Part shown: piece by piece, positions 22,929-33,420 of the stretch
Position numbering within the stretch: position 1 is the first letter of the stretch
Layout: every line of letters begins with the position of its first letter
NCBI GenBank assembly: GCA_016800925.1
Contig: JABCPU010000055.1
Location: 186,001 to 250,000, forward strand
Length of the DNA stretch: 64,000 bases
Reading direction: 5' to 3'
DNA from: Suillus spraguei
Lineage: Eukaryota > Basidiomycota > Agaricomycetes > Boletales > Suillaceae
Made by a program: the position numbers and the translations under genes
Notes under the pieces: model-generated
What the model was told of the DNA's origin: nothing
What the model saw: only the letters and a program-made list of their open reading frames with translations
Database searches by the model: none

Positions 22929-23274
22929 TGTCAAAGGATCGTTTTCCAGATTCAAAATAGCATATGGATTTGTATGAACTCTTCTCAAATAAGTGTTTTG
23001 TACTTTACATATGAACTTTGTGTTTGCTGGCATGCAGCAGTCTTAGTAGAGGTAGCGAGAACAAAAGGAAATGTTTTGCTTTATTGAAGCAGGTGGCAGT
23101 CAACCTGTGCAAGAGAGAGCCGAAGCTCCCAGCCAGTGCGCGTTCCGATCTTTTGGCTCGCTTAACACCCAACCCTGATGGTGCTCCTGTTGCATCCTGC
23201 TCTCAGAGTATGTGTTCTTGTCTTTTGGTTTGCTTACCTGATACTGATGATGCTCTGGCCATGTCTTGCTCTCA
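22929..23274. repeat. 3' module copy behind protease B
   Basis: Close match to 19030-19380, interrupted at 23275 by a MITE. CpGs in this left part are mostly kept. Confidence 0.6.
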
Positions 23275-23667
23275 CATCAGGAATCATGAGTTTACTTATT
23301 CCTTACTTATTTCAACTTTTCCCACTTATTTCAAATGGACCTACTTTTTTTCTGAATTTGACAACTGCTTCAAATTGAGTATTCCAATATGTTTGTTGGC
23401 CTGAGAGACAAGTTTCATTGCATAAGACAACAATTAGTGACTAGTATGAAGCTCGATGACACATTAATGCTGATGATTTTATTTCTCAAATATTCTCTGA
23501 GGTACTATTTGCAAATTAAGAGTCCAATATTTTATAGCACACATTATAATGATGGCTAACAGATCCTGATAGTTCAGTTGGACCAGTGTAATTTAAGAAA
23601 TAAGTAGATCCATTTGAATAAGTAAAATTGAAATAATAAGGAATAGGTAACCCATGATTTCCTGATG
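23275..23667. mobile_element. 393 bp MITE with ~75 bp terminal inverted repeats
   Basis: The ends are CATCAGGAATCATGAGTTTA and its near reverse complement (TTACCTATTCC..CATGATTTCCTGATG). Copy A shows the empty site: CTCAGAGAGC there versus CTCA|element|CAGAGAGC here, giving a 2 bp CA duplication. AT-rich interior, no coding capacity. Confidence 0.8.
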
Positions 23668-23708
23668 CAGAGAGCACATGCTATGGCTTTGGGCTGTGTC
23701 CCACTCTC

Positions 23709-23922
23709 AGTTGGTTCTTCCATGCACATGCTGACCATGATAAATGGTTGTGAGAGGTCTTTGGTGCATGCAGAACAAATATTTATGATGTGTTACGAAG
23801 ATTGAACAGCATGAGTGGGAGAAATTGGTAAAGGGGTGCAACTCTGTATCACAAACGTTTACCTGCTCCCAGCTCACACTTCTATTATTGAATGTGCACT
23901 TGATACATGAGCATTGCTGTAA
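23709..23922 (+). pseudogene. third copy of the O-methyltransferase 3' end, CpG-depleted
   Basis: Aligned to the copy at 19440-19648, which has about 15 CpGs in its last 190 bases. Here all but one have become TpG or CpA (for example AAACGGTTGCGAG is now AAATGGTTGTGAG). One change turns CGA into the stop TGA near the end. The transition bias at CpG is the signature of cytosine methylation followed by deamination, or of a RIP-like process. Confidence 0.85.
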
Positions 23923-24899
23923 AATAAGCAGATTGGTACATATCTAGTTGTCTTTCCTGAAAGCCTTAGTGCCAGAGTGCATTCCTTCGACAGCATTTCC
24001 CATATGCCATTTCTTTGTTTCCTCATCCTCCGAGTCATGTCCCCCTCATGTCTACCATGTAGCAAGGCATATCTTTGACAATAATGTTCATTTTGTACCT
24101 TACATATGATAAAGTATCATGATTCATGAATATATTTAAATTCTAGTGTCTGTGGTTTGCTGTGTGAGATGAGGATGCAATATAAGCCTTGGCTTCCACA
24201 AAGGAAATCAAACAATGGCATGATGGCATAGCCAGGCCCTGGTAACATTATCATTATTTCACCTGGGTTGCCAAATTTGTAAGCCTTATTATACTTGGTG
24301 TATACATGTTTGGACAACTATTATTAGGCTTACTTGCATTAAACCTCAACACCAGCATTAAATGCTGCCCTAAATCATCTATGACCTTCACCTATGGGCA
24401 GGTATTTGGAGGTAATCCTAGGCGTATGTAATCTGCCTGGCCCTGCCATGGCACCTATTATGTCCATCTACATGCCCTAGTGTTCCTATGCACCTTACTA
24501 TTTCCCCTCAGTGTCCTACATAGCATCCACGCTACCACAGCATGTCCTGCCCTCCCTTTCCTTGGACCACCACAACCTCTCACCAGGGTAGCTCAAGCTC
24601 ACTGTCACCATTGTTGTAGGAGCCCACCTGCAGTCTGTGCTGCCCTCACCACCTTTACCAGCCCATCCTCACCTTGTTCACTGCTGCTATCATTGTAGGA
24701 GCCTACCTGCTATCCTTGTATTACTTTTCCTGTTGCTGCGTCACTATCTTGACTGCACACTCATCCTTCTGTCATTGGTGTGGCTTCCCTCATAACAACT
24801 ACAGCTCCATGCCTCACACCTTAGGCAGCATCAGGATAACTGGACTATCAAAGTTCATCATTTCACACACCTTCAGAGGATGGCAATGACAAACACAAA
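23923..24899. other. CpG-poor spacer and transposon flank
   Basis: 23923-24260 is the third copy of the post-O-methyltransferase spacer, also CpG-depleted (AACAACGGCGTGACGG in unit 2 is AACAATGGCATGATGG here). 24260-24899 is low-CpG sequence with Pro/Ser-type frames and no recognised gene. Confidence 0.45.
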
Positions 24900-27780
24900 T
24901 TCTTACAGCTGGAAAACAATGCCAGCACAAGGCTGCGGCTGATGCACTCCGCCAAGCTGAAATTCAAGGTTTGTTTATCAATCCTTTTCGTTTTCTGCTG
25001 TTTTAATATTTTTATATATATCACAGAGATGTTGGTGGAAGATCAGCATGTAGTTGAGAGTATGATTGCTGACCATGGTATGGACGTCAAGACACTACCC
25101 TACATGGCACCTCCGGGAGATGAGGGCTTTGCTTTAAGCCATGGGGGCGGTGAACATGAGGTGTTTGAAGGACTGGCACACCAAATTGCTGATATTGGTG
25201 GATAGTAAATATATCTATATCTCTCTCCCTTCAAAGCTATGCAGCTTGCTTAACTTAATGTAGTCATTATCATGATGATTGCACTCGCTGAGACTGCATA
25301 GAAGATCAAAGCAATTATTGGGACCTTCAAATTGACCACCTGGTTGCTGCCTATATAGACTATCATTTATGGGATTCTGGAGATGCATGCCCATTCTTGG
25401 TGACATACCCATCAAGCCACTTCCAGACACAGCAGACTGCCTTTCCATCAACAATATTGAACTTGTGGATATATTCAGTGAGTCAGCCTCCATTTTACCC
25501 AGTGCATGATTTAGCCCTCCCCCAGAACAAACTTGCTCATCTCTTCACTTGCTTGTTTCTCATAGGTATCCCAATGAGACTCTCATTTACTATGGCTACA
25601 TTGGGTGTGTGCCAATGTACTGACTGATGTGATATCGCTTCACACTCTTGCTGCCTACTTCAAACTCACTGAACGTGTCCTCGCTTTGGCATCCAAGTGC
25701 AATGCAAAGCACTTGCTCTTCTTCATGAGGTCAGTAATTCCCTTTGTAGCCAAGGCTGTCTATTGATAGGTCGGTTTGATAGATTCCATATCAACGTACC
25801 TGAACACGCAATTCTCTGTTGCTTATGATATTTACTTAGAGATCCTTCATTGTGTGGAACAGCATCTGCAGGCATCACTCAGGCGTGATACATCAAATTG
25901 GCATCTATTGAATTCCTGCCCTGCATGTTTCTACAAGCTCCATGATGAGCCGAAACTTGAGTTTGACTGGCTTGTATCTATTGATGGCAACAACAGCTTG
26001 AAATGGTGGGACTCTGCATATATGGGAATATTCCACATGGGATTCTTGTATGGCTCGTTTGGACTACTGGGTTGAACCCAAAGCTGTTGACCGGTTTCAA
26101 AATGAAGTTCAAGCACACAATGTGAGTAAGTTATCATAATACAAACAACACTTGATGATATTTTGTAGGTTGATTCACATGTTGATGCTTGGCAGGATGA
26201 GCCTGTCAAAGTGAACCCTTCTCAGTCATTCTCTTATGTTGATCGCTGGCAAAACACTGGACCTGAAACACGTAAAAAAATGTTTCCAGTCTTTCATGAA
26301 TCCGGAATATTCATCGCCATGTGTTGCCACTGCTTTGTACTTCTAGTGTGTGATATGCTTCGAAGTGGTGAACTGTCTGTCAGTTTAATTTTGATTTGAT
26401 CCTTGTTGATCTGGCACTCATTGACAAACTCCTTAATGTATATGGGCCTAATGGAGGCTGCACTTATGATATTGGCTACACATTCTCAAAGACACTCGAT
26501 AACAGTTCCTTGGCGGCTCAAGTGGATAAGCTTAACTTCTGGATGATGGTAGGTGCCTTTCATAGCCATGCTCACAACCAAAAATGTCAGTTACACTGGC
26601 ATCCATTGTATATTCTCAGAATGTAACATAGTGAAGGCAAAGGGTGTGAACACATCTTCTCAGCTTCAAATGAACTTGCTTGGAGCACTTTACATTTTGG
26701 GATAAGGATAAATATGCTGTATGAAGTGTGTAACATTTACTAATTGCAATGCTAATATGCCCTAAATTGATCTGACAGGTAACTTTTTATGGAATCATTA
26801 TCAGAAAGCATTGAAAGTAATCATGACCCTCACCACTGAGCTAATGGTCATCAAAAATGAGCTACAACTCACCAACAACAACTTCCCTTGATTCCTTCAT
26901 AAAGAATGCAAATATCTGGAGAGTCTGAAGGAGCTCCCTGTGAAAGACAGCCTCTGTATCTGCTATGTCAAGGTCCTGGATGAACTTGCCAAATGAAGGT
27001 AAGTTCAATTTTGCTATTAATAGCATCCATGATGAGTGACTCATTTCAGGGCTGATTGGGATTTGGCTCGTGCAGCTGCAAATAACACCCTTAATGAAAT
27101 CCCTGCTAGCAGCTTGATACAGATCAACCAAGTATTAATGGCTGCCCATATCAGAGTAGATTCTTCCTATGCCAAGTTGCAGCATGCAGAGGCGCTTGTG
27201 GCCCATATGGAGATGCAGCTAAGCATTGAGGTATGATGGGAGATCGGTGGGAACGAGTACAACCACTTCAAAGATGAGGCTTCAATCAGAAAATATTGTG
27301 CAGCACTTGATGAGCTAGAACAGCTTGTCATCATGAGGTTGTTTGAACTTTCGAAGTTGTCGTTGTCTGGTACAGGTAAAATCGGTTTGATTTTGGTTTA
27401 GTGTGTTCACTCCAGCACTAACATATTTTTAGGGTATAAACTATGGCAGCAGATCAGCAAGGCCTTACAGTGGCATTTTGAGACTATTCAGAAGGCTATT
27501 GCTTGCTACAACATCCAGGCTGCAGCCCTGAATCTGCTGCATCCAAATATTTTATGGAAGGATATTGCAGAATATGGTTTTCTTGCCAAGTTCAACCTGT
27601 TACGCCACTCATGTGTGGACATCAGGAGTGATGATTGGGCTAAGCCAGCTCATCAAGAAGCTATGACAAAGTATTTTAAGCTTCTCCAAGCCCATGAAGA
27701 AAATTGTCTGACTCAACATTGAATTTCATCGACTGCACACAGCCATTCACGATGAGGATCTTCAGGTAACTGGTATCATA
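24900..27780 (+). pseudogene. KDZ (Kyakuja-Dileera-Zisupton) transposase, broken
   Basis: Landmarks in order: KEMLVEDQHVVESMIADHGM-type segment (about 25025-25085), CPACFYKLHDEPKLEF with SIDGNNSLKWWDSA (about 25915-26020), RKKMFPVFHESGIFIAMCCH with CDMLRSGEL (about 26265-26380), CTYDIGYTFSKTL (about 26460) and AFHSHAHNQKCQLHWHPLY (about 26555-26615). The C-terminal helices include GFLAKFNLLRHSCVDIRSDD (about 27570-27640). The order and motifs match KDZ transposases of agaricomycetes. Introns of 50-70 nt are visible, but stops and frame changes occur as well (after HWHPLYILRM and near 26990). CpGs are scarce. No terminal repeats were located. Confidence 0.8.
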
Positions 27781-27969
27781 CATGGCCTACTTATTTCAGA
27801 CCCATTGCTTGGTGCTGAGTTGAAGCGCCAGTGGCATTCATGAGTGGCTATCAATGCTATACACTCATATCGCTTAGATCAGATTGCAGGTCTCACTGGA
27901 TTTTCTGCACATATTACAGTGAACTATCTCCGTATTATACGAGTGAGCGGACATGCATAATATCCCGTA

Positions 27970-28380
27970 TGATACGGGCCAGCAGACCATGGGCCCATGG
28001 TAGAAATATCCTCGTTGATGACGGATGGGCCGGGAGGAATATTATTCCCGATGACAGCGGGTGGGCCCATGCAAGGAATATGTAGAGTAGATGAGTGGGC
28101 CGATGTATATGAATATCCGGTAGACGGATGGGCCGAGGTAGTTAGATATTATGTAGATGGGTGTACCAAGGTAGATGTGTATCAGGTAGACAGGTATGTG
28201 AAGGGTACTTGTTATCACATACACGGGTGGACCCAGACACATATTAGACGGTTGGGCCGAGAGTGTTATATAAAATATTGTATTAGACGGGTGGGCCGAG
28301 GGTGTTGTACAGTATATTATATCAGATGGGTGGGCCGAGGGTGGTATAAAATATAGACGGGTGGGCCCATGTGTATGATA
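27970..28380 (+). repeat. GGGTGGGCCGAGG minisatellite, left end of TE1
   Basis: About nine degenerate units of 35-50 bp built on AGACGGGTGGGCCGAGG plus AT-rich filler (TATATTAGA and similar). The same family occurs at 36236-36770 (inverted), 37433-37765 and 53443-53860 (inverted). Confidence 0.75.
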
Positions 28381-28424
28381 ATTGTAGACATGGCGGAGCT
28401 GAGGTAGTTGTATATCATCTGACT

Positions 28425-29081
28425 GGACCTTCAGACCTCTGCAGCTAGCTTGCTAACCCTATGCATATCCTAGCCCACCCTGAGCACAGCTCACCCACCA
28501 CTATGTCCGGACTTTCCCTCCTCTGACATCTGAGACTTCTGATCCTCATCAATGTCCTAAATACTTCCCCTTGGATCCATGGAGCTTCACTTCTCTGGTC
28601 CTCCACTCCTACACTCCTCCACTCCTCCCTTTCCAGACCTCCTATCTCCGGACCTCCGGACCTGTCCTACCCCACCCTTGACATCCTGTGGATCATCTTT
28701 CCCCCTGGAGCTTCCCTCCTATCTTGCCCTGGACTTTGTCTGGCAGTCCATCCTCCATTCCATTCTACTTGGGACTTAACCCAGTAGTCTTACCTGTATT
28801 TCCTGTCCTCCGGAAATAGTTCCTGCGTGGTTGCCATGATCCTCCAGTAGTCCGTCGGCGCACTATTGAGCAGTCTAGCCCTAGAGTTCCTCCGGAGTTC
28901 CCCTCTGGACTTCACTGGAACTCCCCCTCAGACTTCATCCAAAATTAGGGGCACATACTTGTATAAGGGGCACAGCGCACGAGCTGAGGCCAAGCCCTTA
29001 TGATTTAGTTATGACACTCCAGTGAGACCCCATGCAAAGCTGGAACATCTGAGTAGCCTCCGGTTTTGCATGGCCGTAACA
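28425..29081 (-). mobile_element. LTR-like fragment, internally deleted
   Basis: On the minus strand it begins TGTTACGGCCATGCAAAACC and matches the solo LTR at 62414-63773 at both ends, but lacks roughly 0.6 kb of its middle. Confidence 0.65.
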
Positions 29082-29149
29082 GATTTGAGACAAAAAAGAT
29101 ATCTACCAAAAATGTGTGAATCAAATCTTTTGATTGCCTGACATTTGTC

Positions 29150-31093
29150 TGAGTCCTGAGTGCTGAATCCCAAGTGCCGAACCCCGAAATTGTGGACTAC
29201 TGGGGTTCGGCACTCAGGATTTGGCACTTGGGACTCAGAAAAATGTGAGGCAATAAAAAGCTGAAACTCAAAACTCAAAACTTGAAACTTGCAAAAATGT
29301 ATATCATGTAAAATGCCTATTTCCTCACACAGTTCACCGAGTGTCAAGTACCAAGACCCAGGACCCAAATCATGAATCCTTGGCAATGTAACAAGTGCCA
29401 AGTGCCAGAACCCGAACCCAGAACCTCGAAACTTAAAACTTGGAACTTGGAACTCACAAAAATGTGTATCATGTAAAATGTCTATTTCCTTACACAGTTC
29501 ACCGAGTGTCAAGTACCAAGACCCGGGACCCAAATCCTGAATTCCTGGCTATATAACAAGTGCCGAGTGCCGGCACCTGAGCCCCAAACCCCGAAACTTC
29601 ACACTTCAAACTTCAAAATTGAAACTTGCAAAAATCTGTATCATGTAAAATTTCTATTTCCTTGCAAAGTTCACCGAGTGTCAAGTACCAAGACCCGGGA
29701 CCCGATTCCCGAATTCCTGGCAGTGTAACAAGTGCCAAGTGCCGGAACCTGACCCCCGAACCCGAAACTTCACACTTCAAACTTCAAAATTGAAACTTGC
29801 AAAAATCTGTATCATGTAAAATTTCTATTTCCTTACACAGTTCACTGAGTGTCAAGTACCAAGACCTGGGACCCAAATCCCGAAGTCCTGGCAGTGTAAC
29901 AAGTGCCGAGTGCTGGAACCCGACCCCCGAACTCCGAAACTTCAAACTTCAAACTTCAAAATTGAAACTTGCAAAAAGCTGTATCATGTAAATTTTCTAT
30001 TTCCTTCCACAGTTCACCGAGTGTCAAGTACCAAGACCCGGGACCCGAATCCCGAATTCCTGGCAGTGTAACAAGTGCCGAGTGCCGGAACTTGACCCCC
30101 GAACCCCGAAACTTCACACTTCAAACTTCAAAATTGAAACTTGCAAAAATCTGTATCATGTAAAATTGCTATTTCCTTACACAGTTCACCGAGTGTCAAG
30201 TACCAAGACCCGGGACACGGATCCCGAATTCCTGGCAGTGTAACAAGTGCCGAGTGCCGGAACCTGACCCCCGAACCCCGAAACTTCACACTTCAAACTT
30301 CAAATCAAAATTGAAACTTGCAAAAATCTGTATCATTTAAATTTCTATTTCCTTACACAGTTCACCGATGTCAAGTACCAAGACCCGGGACCCAAATCCT
30401 GAATTCCTGGCATATAACAAGTGCCGAGTGCCGGCACCTGACCCCGAACCCCGAAACTTCACACTTCAAACTTCAAAATCAAAATTGAAACTTGCAAAAA
30501 TCTGTATCATTAAATTTTCTATTTCCTTGCACAGTTCACCGAGTGTCAAGTACCAAGACCGGGACCCGAATCCCGAATTCCTGGCAGTGTAACAAGTGCC
30601 GAGTGCTGGAACCGACCCCCAAACTCCGAAACTTACAACTTGAAACTTGAAACTTGCAAAGATGTCTAAGATGTAAATTTTCTATTTCCTCATACAGTTC
30701 ACCGAGTGTCAAGTACCCAGGACTGAGACCCGAATCCTGAATTTCTGGCAATGTAACAAGTGCTGAGTGCCAGACCTCGAACCCCAAAACTTGAAACTTG
30801 AAACTCGCACAAATCTGTATCATGTAAAATTTCTATTTCCTTATACAGTTCATCGAGTGTCAAGTACCAAAACCTGGAACCCAAATCCTGAATTCCTGGC
30901 AATGTAACAAGTGCCTCGTGCCGGAACCCGAACCCTAAACCCTGAACCCCAAAATTTGAAACTTGAAACTTGAAACTTGAAACTTGAAACTTGAAACTGT
31001 ATGCCAGGGTTTTGGGTCCCAGGTCTCGGTAGTTCACACTTTGTGAGTTTCAAGTTTTGGGTTTCAAGTTTTGGCACTCAGCACTCAGGACTC
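29150..31093 (+). repeat. ~172 bp satellite array (about 10 monomers)
   Basis: The anchor GTGTCAAGTACCAAGACC starts at 29341, 29506, 29678, 29849, 30021, 30193, 30367, 30543, 30706 and 30857. The modal spacing is 171-172. Each monomer also holds CCGAATTCCTGGCA, AACAAGTGCCGAGTGCCGG, a GAAACTTCAAACTTC stutter and TGTATCATGTAAAATTTCTA. Open frames of 60-110 codons on both strands follow the repeat and are not genes. Confidence 0.9.
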
Positions 31094-32279
31094 GGCACTC
31101 AGTGATTCAATAATTTGCTTCTGGCAGAGGTAACATTCATTGAAAAAATTTGTATATACATCTATCACTATGCAATTATGTCCACCTCCTCACAAGACCC
31201 CTTAACCTTCACCTCAACATCCAGTTCAATCTTGACCATCTTATCATGGATGCCCTCCTGTTGCTCCTCAATCATTTTTAAAGTTTTTCAATATCTTATC
31301 ATTGCATAAATGGCCAGCCCTGCTCAGACATCAACAGTAGTACACTCCAACATGTGTCATATGCAAAGGATCAGTTGTATATAGGCCACAAATCTGATAT
31401 GTCATGTACAGGGCATATTTCTACTGATAAGAAGCCTACATAATAATCAAGCTTGTGATAAGTGATCTGATGCGTGATTTATCTCTCATATATGTCCCTA
31501 ATGATGTATTTGAAGTTTTAGAAAGATCCATGAAGGACTGACTGAATGATAAGTAAAATGACATATGTGTGAAAAGTGACAATTGACATCTTTTTACACA
31601 AAGTCACATTTATATATGGTACAGTTTAAATATTTCATTCAAAATATGTAAGATACATGTTAGACTACTAAAGGAACCTATACTGCATATTGCCCTGAGG
31701 TTGGAGGGTGGTGGAAGGGATGTGGTGTATATCTCAGTTGACCCAGCGTCAAAGTCCTACAACTGCCCAACTGACCATTTTCGATATTTTGGGACTTTGA
31801 ACTTTCCCACAGTCAATTTCTTATCTATTTCACTTCCTCAGCACTCAATTCTTGTTGGATGGTTTTATGAATTTAAATATATCATAGTGAATGTATTTTA
31901 AATCTACTCCAGGTGTCTGATTAATAAACTTTGATGTTTTGAAAGTATGGGCTCCTTATCAGTAGAAATAGTAAGCATTCACACTAGTTCAAAACTCCGG
32001 CCTATTTTAAGCTGATCCTTGTCATACAAAGCAAGTATATATGGTATTATAATGATATATGAAGAGGCTGTATTATTTATGCAAGAGTAAGATACTGAAA
32101 ACATCAAAAGTGTGAGAAATGCGACTTTCTATGTTTTTGTTCTTGGATGTTGAGGTGAAGGTTAAAGGGTCTTGTGAGGAGGTTGGCATAATTGCATAGT
32201 AATTGATGTATATACAAATTTTTTCAATGAATGTTACCTCTGCCAGAAGCAAATTATTGAATCACTGAGTGCTGAGTGC
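31094..32279. repeat. 1.18 kb block with ~130 bp inverted ends, copy 1
   Basis: The left end (GCACTCAGTGATTCAATAAT, GAGGTAACATTCATTG, CACCTCCTCACAAGACCC) is repeated inverted at 32145-32279. The ends include a stretch related to the 3' end of the minus-strand gene at 39153 (words AACCTTCACCTCAACATCCA). The interior is AT-rich with no supported gene. A near-identical copy lies at 47706-48890. Confidence 0.7.
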
Positions 32280-32292
32280 CAAAACTCAAAAC

Positions 32293-33018
32293 TGTTATGG
32301 CCATGCAAAACCAGAGGCAATTCAGAAGTTCCAGCTTTGCATGGGGTCGTACTGGAGGGTCATACTAATTCATGGGGGCTTGGCCTCAGCTTGTGCGCTG
32401 TGCCCCTTGCCTGAGTACATGCCCCTAATTTCATATGAAGTCCAAAGAGGAGTTCTTGTGAAGTCCGAGGGAGAACCTTGGAGGAACTCTTGGGCTGGAT
32501 TGCTCCATAGAGCACCAATAAACTTCTGGAGAAGTGTAGAAAACTATGCCGCAGGTAGGCGGAGATAGAGGTAAGACTACTGGGACAAGTCCCAAGTAGA
32601 ATGGGTGAAGGGAAGACCACTGGATGAAGTCTAGGGCAGGATTGGAGCAAGGCTCCAGGGGAAATATGATCCACAGGAGGTCAAGGATAGGATAGGACAG
32701 GACAAGAGGTCCGGAGATAGGAGGTCCAGAGGATGAGGAGTGGAGGAATGCAGAAATGGAGGAGTGGAGGAGTGGAGAAACGGAGGAGCGGAGCTCTGTG
32801 GATTTGGGGGGAAGTATTGCCCTACTATGGAGGAGTAGGTCCGGAGATTATGTAAGGAAGGTACAGGCTACTACGGATGAAGTCCAGAGTAGAAACAAAC
32901 AGAGGAAGACTACCAAAGGTAGAGCTGGAGGTGAACAGAGATAAAGACTGGAGTTCGGACAAAGTTCGGAAAGTATAATATAACAAAGGGTCAAAGGTCC
33001 GGCCTAGGGAATACTAAT
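32293..33018 (+). mobile_element. LTR-like fragment, 3' truncated
   Basis: Starts TGTTATGGCCATGCAAAACC and follows the solo LTR at 62414 through CCGGCCTAGGGAATACT, then breaks off into satellite DNA. Confidence 0.65.
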
Positions 33019-33420
33019 TTTACATGATATACATTTTTGCAAGTTTCTGTCACATACCGTATTTCACACCCCATCTCCACTATGATCTCTGGCCCTGATC
33101 TCCATATTTCCGGACCTCCGGACCTCCACAGCTAGCCTGCCAACCCTAAATTTGGGATTTGGGTCTCAGGTCTTGGTACTCAACACTCGGTGAACTGTGT
33201 AAGGAAATAGAAATTGTACATGATACAGATGTTTGCGAGTTTTGAAATTTCAAGTTTTGTGTCTCGGGCTTTGGCACTCAGCACTCAGCACTCAGCACTT
33301 CATACATTGCCAGGAATTCAGGATTTGGGTCTCAGGTCTTGTTACTTGACAATTGGTGAACTGCGTAAGGAAATAGAAAATTTACATGACATACATTTTG
33401 TGAGTTTCAAGTTTTAAATG
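33019..33420 (-). repeat. 172 bp satellite, inverted orientation, with an LTR end embedded
   Basis: Two to three monomers in the opposite orientation (GGTGAACTGTGTAAGGAAAT words). 33047-33150 carries TGTCACATACCGTATTTCAC onward, the reverse complement of the 3' end of the solo LTR family. Confidence 0.7.

Larger units (their letters stand above)
19440..23708 (+). repeat. tandem segmental duplication, unit 2 (O-methyltransferase tail + protease B)
   Basis: Same order as unit 1 without the MITE pair and the 1.1 kb spacer block, but with its own 1.07 kb insert after the protease (21861-22928) and a 393 bp MITE (23275-23667). It ends where GGTTCTTCCATG recurs at 23709. The length difference from unit 1 (about 0.86 kb) is roughly accounted for by these insertions. 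Confidence 0.75.

Noticed and set aside
27970..28380. Regularly spaced repeats that could suggest a CRISPR array
   Set aside because: Units vary in length and sequence, spacers are AT-rich filler of the same family, and the genome is eukaryotic.
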